Origin: Acinetobacter sp. A47
Lineage (GTDB): Bacteria > Pseudomonadota > Gammaproteobacteria > Pseudomonadales > Moraxellaceae
Direction: 5' to 3'
Assembly: GCF_000805455.1 (NCBI RefSeq)
Contig: NZ_JSUS01000039.1
Location: 1 to 64,000, forward strand
DNA length: 64,000 bases
The notes below the pieces were generated by a model. The model was not told where the DNA came from. It saw nothing but the letters and a program-made list of their open reading frames with translations, and did not search any database. The position numbers were made by a program, and so were the translations under genes. This document shows positions 7,793 through 17,261 of the stretch, piece by piece; position 1 is the first letter of the stretch; each line of letters opens with the position of its first letter.

Positions 7793-8710
7793 ATGCCGAA
7801 TACCAATATTCCAAAAGATGTTGCTGGCAGCCTGACCAACGTCTTTACCAATATCAATTTTGAACGGCTTAGCGAAATCATTGTCGCAATTATTTTATGC
7901 TTTATTGGCTTCCTGACGGCACGGCTGGTTTCCAATGCTTTTATTCGCACCATCGGCAGCCGTTTCAACGCACACCAGCGTTTATTATGGCGTCGCGGTA
8001 TTTTTTACTTCATCTTCCTGCTGTTTATCATGACCAGCTTAAGGGAAGCCGGGTTCAAGCTAAGCGTTTTCCTCGGTGCAGCAGGGATATTAACGGTTGC
8101 ACTGGGTTTTGCATCGCAGACCTCGGCCACCAACCTGATTAGCGGTCTGTTCCTGATCGGCGAAGGCTCCTTTGAAGTGGGCGATACCATTCAAATCACC
8201 CTGATTCGGGGTCAAACCATTGAAGGAGAAGTGATTTCGATTGATCTACTCTCGGTTAAGCTGCTGACGCTGGACAATGTCTATATTCGCCTGCCAAATG
8301 AACAGCTAATCCGGACGCCGGTCATGAACCTGTCCAAGTATCCGATCCGGCGTATTCCGATTACACTGGCAATCAACTTCCACGAAGATATTCTTAAAGT
8401 GCGGCAAGTGCTTCTGGACGTCGCAGCCAAACATCCTCTGGTGATGGATGATCCCAAAGCAACCGTCACGGTCACGGCATTTCGGGAATCTTCGATTGAA
8501 CTCCTGTTTGCAATCTGGTGCCGTCAGGAAAACTCCCTGAAAGTGCGAGATGAAATGCAGGAACGCATTCGTAATGGCTTCCTAGATAACCAGATCGAGA
8601 TTCCGGTACCGAAAATGGGCCTGATTGATCGGCCTCTCCCTTTAGAAAATGATGAAATCGATCAATATGCCAACCAGAAGGAATTAAGAAAAGAAGAAAA
8701 AGAGCGATAA
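7793..8710 (+). CDS. MscS-family mechanosensitive ion channel
   Basis: This 305-residue inner-membrane channel has three predicted membrane segments (about 22-45, 65-84, 92-115). The third contains the Gly/Ala-rich pore helix GAAGILTVALGFASQTSATN, followed by the MscS beta-domain signature LISGLFLIGEGSFEVGDTI. A C-terminal cytoplasmic alpha/beta vestibule domain and a charged Lys/Glu tail complete it. GGGGGTG before the ATG is a good ribosome-binding site. Such channels release solutes on hypo-osmotic shock. It is co-transcribed with the preceding unknown gene. Its last four codons lie inside the shared terminator. Confidence 0.9.
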   Translation: MPNTNIPKDVAGSLTNVFTNINFERLSEIIVAIILCFIGFLTARLVSNAFIRTIGSRFNAHQRLLWRRGIFYFIFLLFIMTSLREAGFKLSVFLGAAGILTVALGFASQTSATNLISGLFLIGEGSFEVGDTIQITLIRGQTIEGEVISIDLLSVKLLTLDNVYIRLPNEQLIRTPVMNLSKYPIRRIPITLAINFHEDILKVRQVLLDVAAKHPLVMDDPKATVTVTAFRESSIELLFAIWCRQENSLKVRDEMQERIRNGFLDNQIEIPVPKMGLIDRPLPLENDEIDQYANQKELRKEEKER

Positions 8711-8723
8711 TTATCGCTCTTTT
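8698..8723. terminator. Symmetric bidirectional terminator spanning both stop codons
   Basis: A perfect 26-base palindrome (AAAAGAGCGATAA and its reverse complement) has its centre between 8710 and 8711. The last three codons plus stop of the mscS gene and of the DUF2339 gene are the same bases read from opposite strands: AAA GAG CGA TAA. A and T runs flank it on both sides. Confidence 0.8.
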
Positions 8724-11578
8724 CTGGCCGGGTCGCGGGCTGGAGGAAGGGGTGCCAGATAGGCAATCACCAGCATCACCGCACCCGAGCCAATAAACGA
8801 AATTACCCGGGTTAAGGTGCCACTTTGTGACAGGTCCAGTAACAGCAATTTCACGACCACAATTGCCAACAGGGCTGCACCGACAAACCAGATTTGCCGG
8901 ATATGACGACGGCTGGAAAAGGTCATCAAAATAAACGCCAGAATCACCCACAGCAGTGTCAAACTCAGTTGCACATCACCATTTGACCAGATGGCCAGTC
9001 CCCAGAATGGCGTGCCCAGATAATGATGCATGGCACGCACCAGTACACTGCTCAAGACCAGCAAGCCAATCAGAATGGTCGTGACTTTAAAGCCCCATTC
9101 TATCGACCGTTCAGCACTAAAATCATGATGATAAATCATCCAGATCAGACCAAAGAACATCAATACAGACAGAATATCGGTCAGGTTAAATAGCGGTAGT
9201 ACATAATATTGCTGCGCAGAATAAGGATCCAGACTGATCAATACCAACCAGACCAGCGTTAAGCACCAAATCGGAACCTGATGCAGCAATTGGGTATTCT
9301 TCGATATAAATTGCCAAAGACTATAAATCGCAGGGACAATCGCAAGTGCAACAAGCGGCATGATTGGAAAAATAGCCAATCCAGTACTGGCAAGACTAAG
9401 CCAGAGCAAAGCCGACCACAGCATGAGCGATGCTTTAGATGTGTGAGAACTCAAGCACATCAGGATCAAGGTCATGGCAATCGACGCTACAGCAAAGCTG
9501 ACCTGGTTTAAGCTACTCGACCAATGCCAAACCGAATACACATTTTGAGCAAAACTTTCCGCGTAGAGCAATGCTAATAAGCAAGTCAACAAGATGAGTT
9601 GTACACTGCCCCACTGCAATCGAGATTTAAGCTGTACGGCCAGACTAAACAAACCTAGCAAGATAGCTGCGACCGCGAGATACGGACTCAGCCCATGCTG
9701 TTGCCATTGCATCCACTCAGTACCCGCAATTGCACCGGCATAGAGGCCAAGTGCCAGAAATATTCCGCTGAGCATCCGCGCACTGAAATACTTTTCCACT
9801 TCCTGATAATGCAACAGGTAAAAGGCTGAAATAAATTGCGCCAATGCAAAAATTGCAGTACTTAAAATCGGGAAGTGATCATTTGACCAGACCTGAAACA
9901 GTAATGCCACTGAACTGAGCAAGACCAGTGCTACCCCGGTATAACGGCTTAAACGATAGCGCTCGGTGACACCCCAGACAATCAGTGCGGTTCCCTGAAT
10001 TACCCAGCCAGTCGATGTCCAGTGTGCACCTTTGGCCAATGGAAAAATCAATGCAACAAATACCACTGCAAGGATAAAAAAGCTCTTGGCTAAAATTGAA
10101 AGTTGCGGGTACTGACGTTTAATCCAGAAATTTAAGCCTGTGTAAGTCGCTGCAAGGGCAACTGCTCCCCACGTCAATGCTGGCGTCGAGTTATGCATGA
10201 GATAGGCATGTAGCGAAAACCCCAGTACAGGGACACTAAAGATCAGGCCCACATCCAGAATCGGCTGTAAACGCTCAGATGACTGATCTGTTTGTTGCTG
10301 GTTTTGAGCGCGTAGCATTAACTGGCTATACCGGATACTGAGCCAGATGAATAAAGCAATATGCAACCACAGGATCACATCCAGAACATCGAACTGCGTA
10401 GACTTAGCATACACCCCGATGCTTGAACCACCAATAAACATGGTGGCAAAAAAGGCAATCTGGTGCAGGATTTTCCAGGGTTGAATAAAATTCAACGCAG
10501 CCACTGCCAGGTTAATAACAAAATAATAGCCAAACAGGAAAATGACATCAGGATGGTTTTGCGGAATCACCAGTGGCGCCAGATAAGCCATGGTCAAGGC
10601 CAACAGGGCCAAATACAGGGCCTGCTGCCTCAGGCTCAGGTAAACTGTCGCCACCAATAAAAACACAAATAAAATACTGGCCGTACTTAAACTGGCAATC
10701 ACGGCAAAATGATGAGAGAACACCAGCGTCAAAAAGACCACTGCCAGCCCTACGCCTTGCAGTGCTACAGCAAAGAGCTGATTTTTGTTTTGCAGCCAGT
10801 ACCCTGCCACGGTCGTCGCGATACCGGCACTGGCAATAAAGCCCAGTTTCACCCCCAGACTGAGTTGCCAATGTTCACTGGCAAACCGCAATAATAAAAC
10901 CACCCCGACCATGAGTACCGTGACGGCAACACGCAGAATCGGATTGCCGTGTATCATCCAGTCCAGAGCAGGCTGCCACCAACTCGGTGTTTCTGGCGCA
11001 GTTGTTTGGGCAACTGTAGTGGTGCTCTGTGTAGATGAGGTCTGAACCGCTTCAGTCGCTTGATGCATCCATGCCGGATGCTGCGCCGGATCGATAGAAG
11101 TTGAAGCAGCAGTTGCTGAGGGAATGTTTTCAGGCTGCTGATCTGGCGGTGTTGGCCGGGATTGAGCGGCATGCTCTGTCTGAACCTGATACTGTTGGGT
11201 CGTCGCCTGTTCCAGATATAACAAACGGGTCTGAAATGCACTGATGGTCTGGATCAGACATAACATCAGGATCAGTAATGCCCCACCTGCCAGCCACATC
11301 CAGCTATTGGCATAGGCAAACAGGGCCACCAATGCCGCGGTATAAATCACAACTTTCTGGACACCGATCCCGGTAGCCTGCGCCAAGCTGTTCAAACTTG
11401 CCCTTTCAAGCCGGAGCAAACGCTGATGGATTTCAGACAGAATGTGCACAATAACAACGGTCAGTCCGAGCGCTGCCGCGAGCGCTGTTGCCAGCCATTT
11501 AAAGATAACGGCGCCCGCCAGCAACACCGTCAAAACAACCAGAACAAAGACCATTCCCTGTTTGTCTTTTTTATACAT
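8711..11578 (-). CDS. Large polytopic membrane protein, DUF2339 type
   Basis: This 955-residue inner-membrane protein has no assigned reaction. It starts with two hydrophobic segments (about 9-45), a short helical region (HILSEIHQRLLRLERA), more hydrophobic segments to about 120, a soluble Gln/Thr/Pro/Ala-rich linker (about 125-205), and then more than 20 hydrophobic segments to the end. This is the layout of the DUF2339 'predicted membrane protein' family. It is divergent from polA and convergent with the mscS gene. The function is unknown. Confidence 0.8.
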   Translation of the reverse strand: MYKKDKQGMVFVLVVLTVLLAGAVIFKWLATALAAALGLTVVIVHILSEIHQRLLRLERASLNSLAQATGIGVQKVVIYTAALVALFAYANSWMWLAGGALLILMLCLIQTISAFQTRLLYLEQATTQQYQVQTEHAAQSRPTPPDQQPENIPSATAASTSIDPAQHPAWMHQATEAVQTSSTQSTTTVAQTTAPETPSWWQPALDWMIHGNPILRVAVTVLMVGVVLLLRFASEHWQLSLGVKLGFIASAGIATTVAGYWLQNKNQLFAVALQGVGLAVVFLTLVFSHHFAVIASLSTASILFVFLLVATVYLSLRQQALYLALLALTMAYLAPLVIPQNHPDVIFLFGYYFVINLAVAALNFIQPWKILHQIAFFATMFIGGSSIGVYAKSTQFDVLDVILWLHIALFIWLSIRYSQLMLRAQNQQQTDQSSERLQPILDVGLIFSVPVLGFSLHAYLMHNSTPALTWGAVALAATYTGLNFWIKRQYPQLSILAKSFFILAVVFVALIFPLAKGAHWTSTGWVIQGTALIVWGVTERYRLSRYTGVALVLLSSVALLFQVWSNDHFPILSTAIFALAQFISAFYLLHYQEVEKYFSARMLSGIFLALGLYAGAIAGTEWMQWQQHGLSPYLAVAAILLGLFSLAVQLKSRLQWGSVQLILLTCLLALLYAESFAQNVYSVWHWSSSLNQVSFAVASIAMTLILMCLSSHTSKASLMLWSALLWLSLASTGLAIFPIMPLVALAIVPAIYSLWQFISKNTQLLHQVPIWCLTLVWLVLISLDPYSAQQYYVLPLFNLTDILSVLMFFGLIWMIYHHDFSAERSIEWGFKVTTILIGLLVLSSVLVRAMHHYLGTPFWGLAIWSNGDVQLSLTLLWVILAFILMTFSSRRHIRQIWFVGAALLAIVVVKLLLLDLSQSGTLTRVISFIGSGAVMLVIAYLAPLPPARDPARKER

Positions 11579-11724
11579 AGACTTATATCAATAATGATAG
11601 CTTCATTGCTGCTATCTTACCTGATCACTGCCTGAGCAGGTGTTTTCACATACAAAATACTGCAAATCATAAACGACACATCCAGCCGTGCCGATACATG
11701 TTCAGATAAGACAGGCAGCGCTTT

Positions 11725-11753
11725 TTCACGTAAAATACCGACTAATTTATAAT
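11725..11753 (+). promoter_or_regulatory. Possible polA promoter
   Basis: TTCACG (11725-11730), a 17-base spacer and a perfect TATAAT (11748-11753). The start point would fall only ~7 bases before the polA ATG, giving an almost leaderless mRNA. That conflicts with the AGGA at 11755-11758, so the call is weak. Confidence 0.3.
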
Positions 11754-11766
11754 TAGGATTTGCGCA

Positions 11767-14532
11767 ATGCCACCTTTTGTCTTGGTTGACGGGTCTTATT
11801 TCTTATTTCGTGCTTTTCACGCCTTACCTCCATTAACGACGTCGACAGGCTTACATACCAATGCAATACGTGGTGCAATTTCTGCCATACAGAAATTGAT
11901 GCGTCGTACCCAGCCGACCCACATGGCGGTAATTTTTGATACACCGGAACCGACTTTCCGGCATAAGTTATCACCGATCTATAAAGGTGACCGGCCAAGC
12001 ATGCCGGAGGAACTGTCGCAGCAGATTCCATATCTGCATGCCCTGATCAAGGCACAAGGTATTCCTTTATATAGCCTGCCAGGTGCTGAAGCTGATGATA
12101 TTATTGGCACCTTAACCAAACGTGCCCTTTCGGAAGGCCATCACGTCCTGATTTCAACAGGGGACAAAGACATGGCCCAACTGGTCAATGAACACGTCAA
12201 GCTGGAAGACAGCTTTAAGGAGCGTGTACTTGATGAAGCAGGTGTTTTTGAAAAGTTTGGGGTTCATCCGCACCAGATCATTGATTACCTGACCCTGATG
12301 GGCGATGCCTCCGACGGTATTATGGGCGTACCGGGTGTTGGAGCCAAAACCGCGGCAAAACTGTTGAATGAATATGGTTCATTAAACAATATCATTGCCA
12401 ATGTCGATCAGCTCAAGGGTAAAATCAGCCAGAACATTAAAGACAATCTCGACAACATCAAGGTCGACCATCAATTGGCGAGTATTGTCTGTGATCTGGA
12501 TCTGGCGCTGGACTGGCATGATCTCAAGCTCTGCAATCCGAATGTCGACCAATTACGCGAACTATATACCGAACTGGAATTCCGTAATCAGTTACAGTCT
12601 CTGGATCATCCCAACAATCCAAATAGTCCGGCCTATCAACAAGCTGCCCAGAGCATCGTCAAAGCCGAGCAGCAGACAGAACAAGTCGTGATCGAAGATC
12701 ATGCCAGCCTGTCCAGCCAGGATGACCAACTGGGCACAGCTACCTACCATACCGTGCTCAGCCCGCAAGACTGGGATGCATTATTACAGCGCATGCAGCA
12801 GGCAGACCACTTTGCCATTGATACCGAAACCACCAACCTGGACTACCGCTTTGCCGAACTGGTCGGTTTCTCGATCGCCTTTGATGCCAATGACGCTTAC
12901 TATGTGCCTGTCGCGCATGATTACGAAGGTGCACCTGAACAGCTAAACCGCGAACAGGTACTGGCCCAGATCAAACCGGTTCTAGAAAACGACAAAGTCA
13001 GAAAGATCGGTCACCATCTGAAATATGACGCCCATATTTTTGCCAATCACGGTATTACCATTCAAGGCTGGTATTTTGACACCATGCTGGCGTCTTATGT
13101 ATTGAATGCTGCGGCAACGCGTCATGGCATGGACGATGTCGCCCGTCTATACCTCAGCCATTTGACCACAACTTTTGAACAGATTGCCGGTAAAGGCGCC
13201 AAGCAAAAAACCTTTAACCAGATCGAACTTGAAGTGGCAGCCCATTATGCAGCCGAAGATGCCCATGTCACCTACCGGCTTTATGAAGTGCTATCTGCAA
13301 AATTACACAGTCATCCGGAACTGGTGAATATCCTGCATAACATCGAAATGCCGGTTGCACGCGTACTTACCGGCATGGAAGAAGACGGGATCAAGCTGGA
13401 TCACCAATTCCTTGATCAACTGAGTGTCGAGTTTTCTGAAACCATCCAGAATCTTGAACTGCAAGCTGCCGAACTGGCTGGCGAGGCCTTTAATGTCGCC
13501 TCACCCAAGCAGGTCGGCGAAGTCCTGTTTGAAAAGCTTGGCCTCAAAGGCGGCAAAAAAACGGCAACTGGACAGTACAGTACCAGTGAAAGTATTCTGG
13601 AAAAAATTGAGCATCCTCTAGCAGAGGTGATCCTGGAACACCGCGGCCTGGCCAAACTGAAAAATACCTATACCGATCGCCTGATTGTACAATCAAACGA
13701 TGCAACTCACCGGGTACACACCAGTTATCATCAGGCCCTCACGGCGACAGGCCGCTTGTCTTCTACTGATCCAAACCTGCAAAATATTCCAATCCGTACC
13801 CCGATTGGCCGTCAGATCCGTAAAGCATTTATTGCTCCTGAAGGCCGGGTGTTACTGGCAGCCGATTACTCGCAAATCGAACTCCGTTTGATGGCACATT
13901 TCTCTCAAGATGATGCGCTGGTACACGCCTTCCAGCAAGGTCAGGACGTGCATCGCCGTACCGCATCGGAAGTTCTCGGCATTGCCATTGAAGAGGTCAC
14001 CAATGACCAGCGTCGCCAAGCCAAGGCGGTTAACTTCGGCCTGCTTTACGGCATGTCCGAATTCGGCTTGACCCGTCAGCTTGGTTTTAGCCGTGAAGAA
14101 TCCCGCAGTTATATCGCCCGTTATTTCCAGCGCTACCCTGGTGTACTGGAGTACATGGAGCGCACGCGCCAGATTGCACGCGAACAAGGTTTTGTGGAAA
14201 CCATTTTAGGCCGCCGTCTGTATACTCCGGACATCATGGCAACCAATAAAATGATTAAACAGGCAGCCGAACGTGCAGCAATTAATGCGCCCCTACAAGG
14301 CAGTGCGGCCGATATTATTAAACTTGCCATGATCGCAGTCGATAAGATGCTGCCAAAAGATCAGGCCAAGCTGCTCTTACAGGTGCACGATGAACTTGTA
14401 TTTGAAGCAGATGTGGCGATTGCCGATGAACTTTCCAAACAGATTGCCGAAGTGATGCAGTCCGTCTTGCAAATTTCCGTACCGTTTGTGGTTGAAGTGG
14501 GACAGGGCCAAAACTGGGATGCAGCCCATTAA
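11767..14532 (+). CDS. polA: DNA polymerase I
   Basis: PolA fills gaps and removes RNA primers in replication and repair. The 921 residues hold three intact domains. The 5' nuclease spans about 1-290 (VDGSYFLFRAFHALP, EADDIIGTL). The 3'-5' proofreading exonuclease (about 330-510) has the DTETTNLDY motif near 355 with both acidic residues, so proofreading is expected. The polymerase domain carries motif A AADYSQIELR (near 698), motif B KAVNFGLLYG (near 752) and motif C QVHDELVFE (near 871). Length matches the family. It is a single gene, divergent from the DUF2339 gene. Confidence 0.97.
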   Translation: MPPFVLVDGSYFLFRAFHALPPLTTSTGLHTNAIRGAISAIQKLMRRTQPTHMAVIFDTPEPTFRHKLSPIYKGDRPSMPEELSQQIPYLHALIKAQGIPLYSLPGAEADDIIGTLTKRALSEGHHVLISTGDKDMAQLVNEHVKLEDSFKERVLDEAGVFEKFGVHPHQIIDYLTLMGDASDGIMGVPGVGAKTAAKLLNEYGSLNNIIANVDQLKGKISQNIKDNLDNIKVDHQLASIVCDLDLALDWHDLKLCNPNVDQLRELYTELEFRNQLQSLDHPNNPNSPAYQQAAQSIVKAEQQTEQVVIEDHASLSSQDDQLGTATYHTVLSPQDWDALLQRMQQADHFAIDTETTNLDYRFAELVGFSIAFDANDAYYVPVAHDYEGAPEQLNREQVLAQIKPVLENDKVRKIGHHLKYDAHIFANHGITIQGWYFDTMLASYVLNAAATRHGMDDVARLYLSHLTTTFEQIAGKGAKQKTFNQIELEVAAHYAAEDAHVTYRLYEVLSAKLHSHPELVNILHNIEMPVARVLTGMEEDGIKLDHQFLDQLSVEFSETIQNLELQAAELAGEAFNVASPKQVGEVLFEKLGLKGGKKTATGQYSTSESILEKIEHPLAEVILEHRGLAKLKNTYTDRLIVQSNDATHRVHTSYHQALTATGRLSSTDPNLQNIPIRTPIGRQIRKAFIAPEGRVLLAADYSQIELRLMAHFSQDDALVHAFQQGQDVHRRTASEVLGIAIEEVTNDQRRQAKAVNFGLLYGMSEFGLTRQLGFSREESRSYIARYFQRYPGVLEYMERTRQIAREQGFVETILGRRLYTPDIMATNKMIKQAAERAAINAPLQGSAADIIKLAMIAVDKMLPKDQAKLLLQVHDELVFEADVAIADELSKQIAEVMQSVLQISVPFVVEVGQGQNWDAAH

Positions 14533-14572
14533 TCCTGCACAATAACGTCATCAATAATAAGTTTCTTGCAGA

Positions 14573-14593
14573 CAGGAGGATATATTCCTCCTG
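14573..14593 (+). terminator. Hairpin after polA
   Basis: CAGGAGGA, loop TATAT, TCCTCCTG: a perfect 8-bp GC-containing stem 40 bases past the polA stop. No T run follows, so termination strength is doubtful. The stem itself contains an AGGAGG Shine-Dalgarno-like sequence. Confidence 0.4.
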
Positions 14594-14659
14594 CGCTACA
14601 AGAACACCAAGAAAGAATAACCGATAAAAATTAATCCGCATAGGAGAAAGGAATGCGAC

Positions 14660-15790
14660 ATGTCCTTTAATCAAGTTCAGTTTAAACGTTATCCTTCCAT
14701 TGATTCATTACGTTTTATTTCCATTTTTCTGGTATTGCTGCATCACTTTAATATTCCTTACAAACTGTTGGATACTTCCATCAGTTTTCAGGTTTTTGGA
14801 GAACATATCACCACGCTCCTCGCCCGAAATGGCAATTATGGCGTTACCATGTTCTTTGTGATCTCGGGTTACCTGATCACCTCGCACACTCTGAAGCGCT
14901 GGGGTACCCTTGACCAGATCAACATTCGGGATTTTTACATTTCAAGATTTTCCCGCATCATGCCGACCATGATTTTACTGATCTGTCTGGTCAATCTTCT
15001 GGGGGCTTTTGAGCTAAAACCATTTATGACCCAGGCACCGAATGGCATTATTGTTGCGCAATCTACCGTCAATCTGGCTGCACTCAGTTTCTGGATGAAT
15101 ATCCTGATTATTGAAAATGGCTGGGTCAATTATGTTCTGGGTGTGTTGTGGTCCCTATCAGTTGAAGAAGTCTTTTATCTAACTTTCCCGCTGGCAGCCC
15201 TCTTCTTCAGAAAACAGGCGCTGTTTGTACTGCTTTGTCTCGGCCTGATTGTATTTGCCCCCTATTTCAGGTATTTGCATTATGGGGAAGAAAGCGGCGC
15301 CTATTTATATCATTATTTTTCCAGTTTTGATGGGATTGCATGGGGGTGTATTGCAGCTTTGCTTGCGCCCCGGCTTCATTTGAGCCACCGAATCTGGTCA
15401 GCCCTAAAAGCGATGGCTATTGCGGTCATGGTCTTCATTTATTTTTCAGGATCGATTAAAGACAACTGCATATGGGGAATCAGCCTGTTTGCATGTTCCA
15501 CCGTGCTGGTGATTCTGGCCAGTGTGGCTAATGAACCGCTCAACGCTGGATCTTCCCGTTTTGACTGGGTCAGGAATATTGGCAAGAATAGCTATGAAAT
15601 TTATCTATTTCATCTCGTTATTCTGGGCCTGTTCAAGCTGTTTTATACCCCGGCTCTCACACAAGGCAATATTAAGCTGCTGTTATTACTGATTTACTTT
15701 GTGCTGGCTATCGCTCTGGGAGGCTGGATTGCACGCTATTTTTCCAATCCACTCAATCAAGCCATACGGCAGCTATTCATCAAGAAATAA
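14660..15790 (+). CDS. Membrane acyltransferase, family 3 (OafA/YrhL-like)
   Basis: The 376-residue integral membrane protein begins FKRYPSIDSLRFISIFLVLLHH, which carries the family-3 acyltransferase signature: Arg in the first segment and the catalytic-type His in LHH. About ten hydrophobic segments follow, including SLSVEEVFYL (near 170) typical of the family. These enzymes O-acylate surface sugars or lipids; the substrate here is unknown. AAAGGA lies 6 bases before the ATG. It is downstream of polA in the same direction and ends at a strong shared terminator. Confidence 0.88.
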   Translation: MSFNQVQFKRYPSIDSLRFISIFLVLLHHFNIPYKLLDTSISFQVFGEHITTLLARNGNYGVTMFFVISGYLITSHTLKRWGTLDQINIRDFYISRFSRIMPTMILLICLVNLLGAFELKPFMTQAPNGIIVAQSTVNLAALSFWMNILIIENGWVNYVLGVLWSLSVEEVFYLTFPLAALFFRKQALFVLLCLGLIVFAPYFRYLHYGEESGAYLYHYFSSFDGIAWGCIAALLAPRLHLSHRIWSALKAMAIAVMVFIYFSGSIKDNCIWGISLFACSTVLVILASVANEPLNAGSSRFDWVRNIGKNSYEIYLFHLVILGLFKLFYTPALTQGNIKLLLLLIYFVLAIALGGWIARYFSNPLNQAIRQLFIKK

Positions 15791-15816
15791 AAAAATGGGC
15801 ATAATGCCCATTTTTT
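15789..15816. terminator. Bidirectional terminator between acyltransferase and yggT
   Basis: AAAAAATGGGCAT then ATGCCCATTTTTT: an almost perfect palindrome with A and T runs on both sides, between two convergent genes. Confidence 0.9.
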
Positions 15817-15832
15817 ACTGAATCAAGCGCCA

Positions 15833-16402
15833 TTAAAGTCCTGTTAACAGGATTTTAGCGGCTTCATTCATCAGGATCTCGGCAACATACAGCGCCAGAA
15901 ATGCCAGAATCGGGGAAAGGTCGATCATCCCCATATTCGGTAATATGCGACGGAAAGGTGCCAGCAAAGGCTCCGCCAGTTCCTGAATGACTTCGATATA
16001 AGGTGAACGGGACTGGGTAAACATCACCACCCAGCTTAAAATAATGGTTGCAAAAATCAGATAGCGACAGAAACGGATCAGATCCTGAATCATGGTCACA
16101 AAGGTCGTCACGACCAGATAAACTGCACTATGGGGCATCTGTCCAGACAAATACATCAAGCCAAACATCTTCAACAAATACAGGACCACCAATAAAGCCA
16201 CTGCGGCCAGATTGACACGCCCCTTACCGACTGTCGGGAAAATACGGCTAAAAATATCTACAATTCTGGTTGCTTTCACTGTGGAAAGCACTACAGGATT
16301 GTATGGACTCACTGCCGCCAATTGCATTAAAAAACGGAAAAAGACCAATAAAATAGCAACATTGATCAAAACACCAAAAATTAGCGCAGAACTTGCACCC
16401 AT
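15833..16402 (-). CDS. yggT: YggT family membrane protein
   Basis: The 189-residue inner-membrane protein holds two YGGT repeats. Each has a hydrophobic segment followed by a conserved VVMFTQSRSPY or FRFLMQLAAVSPYNP block and a terminal 'PFRRILPNMGMIDLSPILAFLAL' type segment. The family is linked with osmotic tolerance and, by neighbourhood, with division or proline metabolism, but its exact role is not established. It is the last gene of accA-tilS-proC-yggT, 16 bases after proC. The yggS gene often found beside proC is absent. Confidence 0.88.
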   Translation of the reverse strand: MGASSALIFGVLINVAILLVFFRFLMQLAAVSPYNPVVLSTVKATRIVDIFSRIFPTVGKGRVNLAAVALLVVLYLLKMFGLMYLSGQMPHSAVYLVVTTFVTMIQDLIRFCRYLIFATIILSWVVMFTQSRSPYIEVIQELAEPLLAPFRRILPNMGMIDLSPILAFLALYVAEILMNEAAKILLTGL

Positions 16403-16418
16403 AATTGTCTTATCCTAC

Positions 16419-17258
16419 TTAAACCGATTTAGTCTTGTCACTCAGCTCTTGTGCAAGCTCTTGGCTACGCTTTTGAGCCGCTGCAAGCGCTGCCTGAATA
16501 TTTTGTGAAATCTGGGCACGATCAAACACTTCTAAAGCTGCCTGTGTTGTGCCGTTGGGAGAGGTCACGTTTTTACGTAATTCTGCTGGAGAATTCGAGC
16601 TGGTAATCGCCATTTGCGCTGCACCCAAGGCTGTTTGCAGGGTCAACGCAGTTGCCACCTTCTCATCTAGCCCCAGATTTTTTCCGGCGCGAATCATGCT
16701 TTCCATCAAGTAGAAGAAATAGGCAGGGCCAGAACCGGATACCGCAGTAACCGCATCAATCTGTGCTTCATTTTCCACCCAAAGGGTCAAACCCGTCGCA
16801 GCCAGAATCTGGCTGGTCAATTCACGGTCTTGTGCATCGACTGCTTCAGACGCATAAATGCCATGCGCCCCCGTCTGTACCAGCGCAGGCGTATTGGGCA
16901 TCACCCGCACAATACGCTGACTGCCACCGATTAAATCTGAAATGGTCTGAATTTCAGCCCCAGCAATAATCGAAATCACCAGTTTATCTGACAACAGGCC
17001 TTTTAATGGTTGTAATACCGTTGCCAGCACTTGCGGTTTGACTGCCAGTACTACCACATCTGCATGCTGAATGGCTTCAACATTATCTGTTGTCGTCTGG
17101 ATTCCTTTTTCTTCCAATACGTGACGAATCTGCTCGACAGGATCAGAAACGGTAATACGTGTCGTAGGCAACCCACGAGAAAGTAATCCGCCAATCAAGG
17201 CTTGCGCCATATTTCCGCCACCAATAAAACAGATATTTTTATTCAATGCTGTCGCCAT
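16419..17258 (-). CDS. proC: Pyrroline-5-carboxylate reductase
   Basis: ProC makes proline from 1-pyrroline-5-carboxylate with NAD(P)H in the cytoplasm. The 279-residue protein starts with a Rossmann fold (FIGGGNMAQALIGGLL, residues ~11-26). The family signature AVSGSGPAYFFYLMESM is near residue 170, and TSPNGTTQAALEVF closes the C-terminal helical dimer domain. Length is normal (E. coli 269). It starts 3 bases after the tilS stop, so translation is probably coupled. Confidence 0.95.
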   Translation of the reverse strand: MATALNKNICFIGGGNMAQALIGGLLSRGLPTTRITVSDPVEQIRHVLEEKGIQTTTDNVEAIQHADVVVLAVKPQVLATVLQPLKGLLSDKLVISIIAGAEIQTISDLIGGSQRIVRVMPNTPALVQTGAHGIYASEAVDAQDRELTSQILAATGLTLWVENEAQIDAVTAVSGSGPAYFFYLMESMIRAGKNLGLDEKVATALTLQTALGAAQMAITSSNSPAELRKNVTSPNGTTQAALEVFDRAQISQNIQAALAAAQKRSQELAQELSDKTKSV

Positions 17259-17261
17259 GTC

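Noticed and set aside
8472..8951. Minus-strand frame of 159 codons across the mscS/DUF2339 junction
   Set aside because: It overlaps two well-supported genes in another frame and reads through the terminator palindrome.
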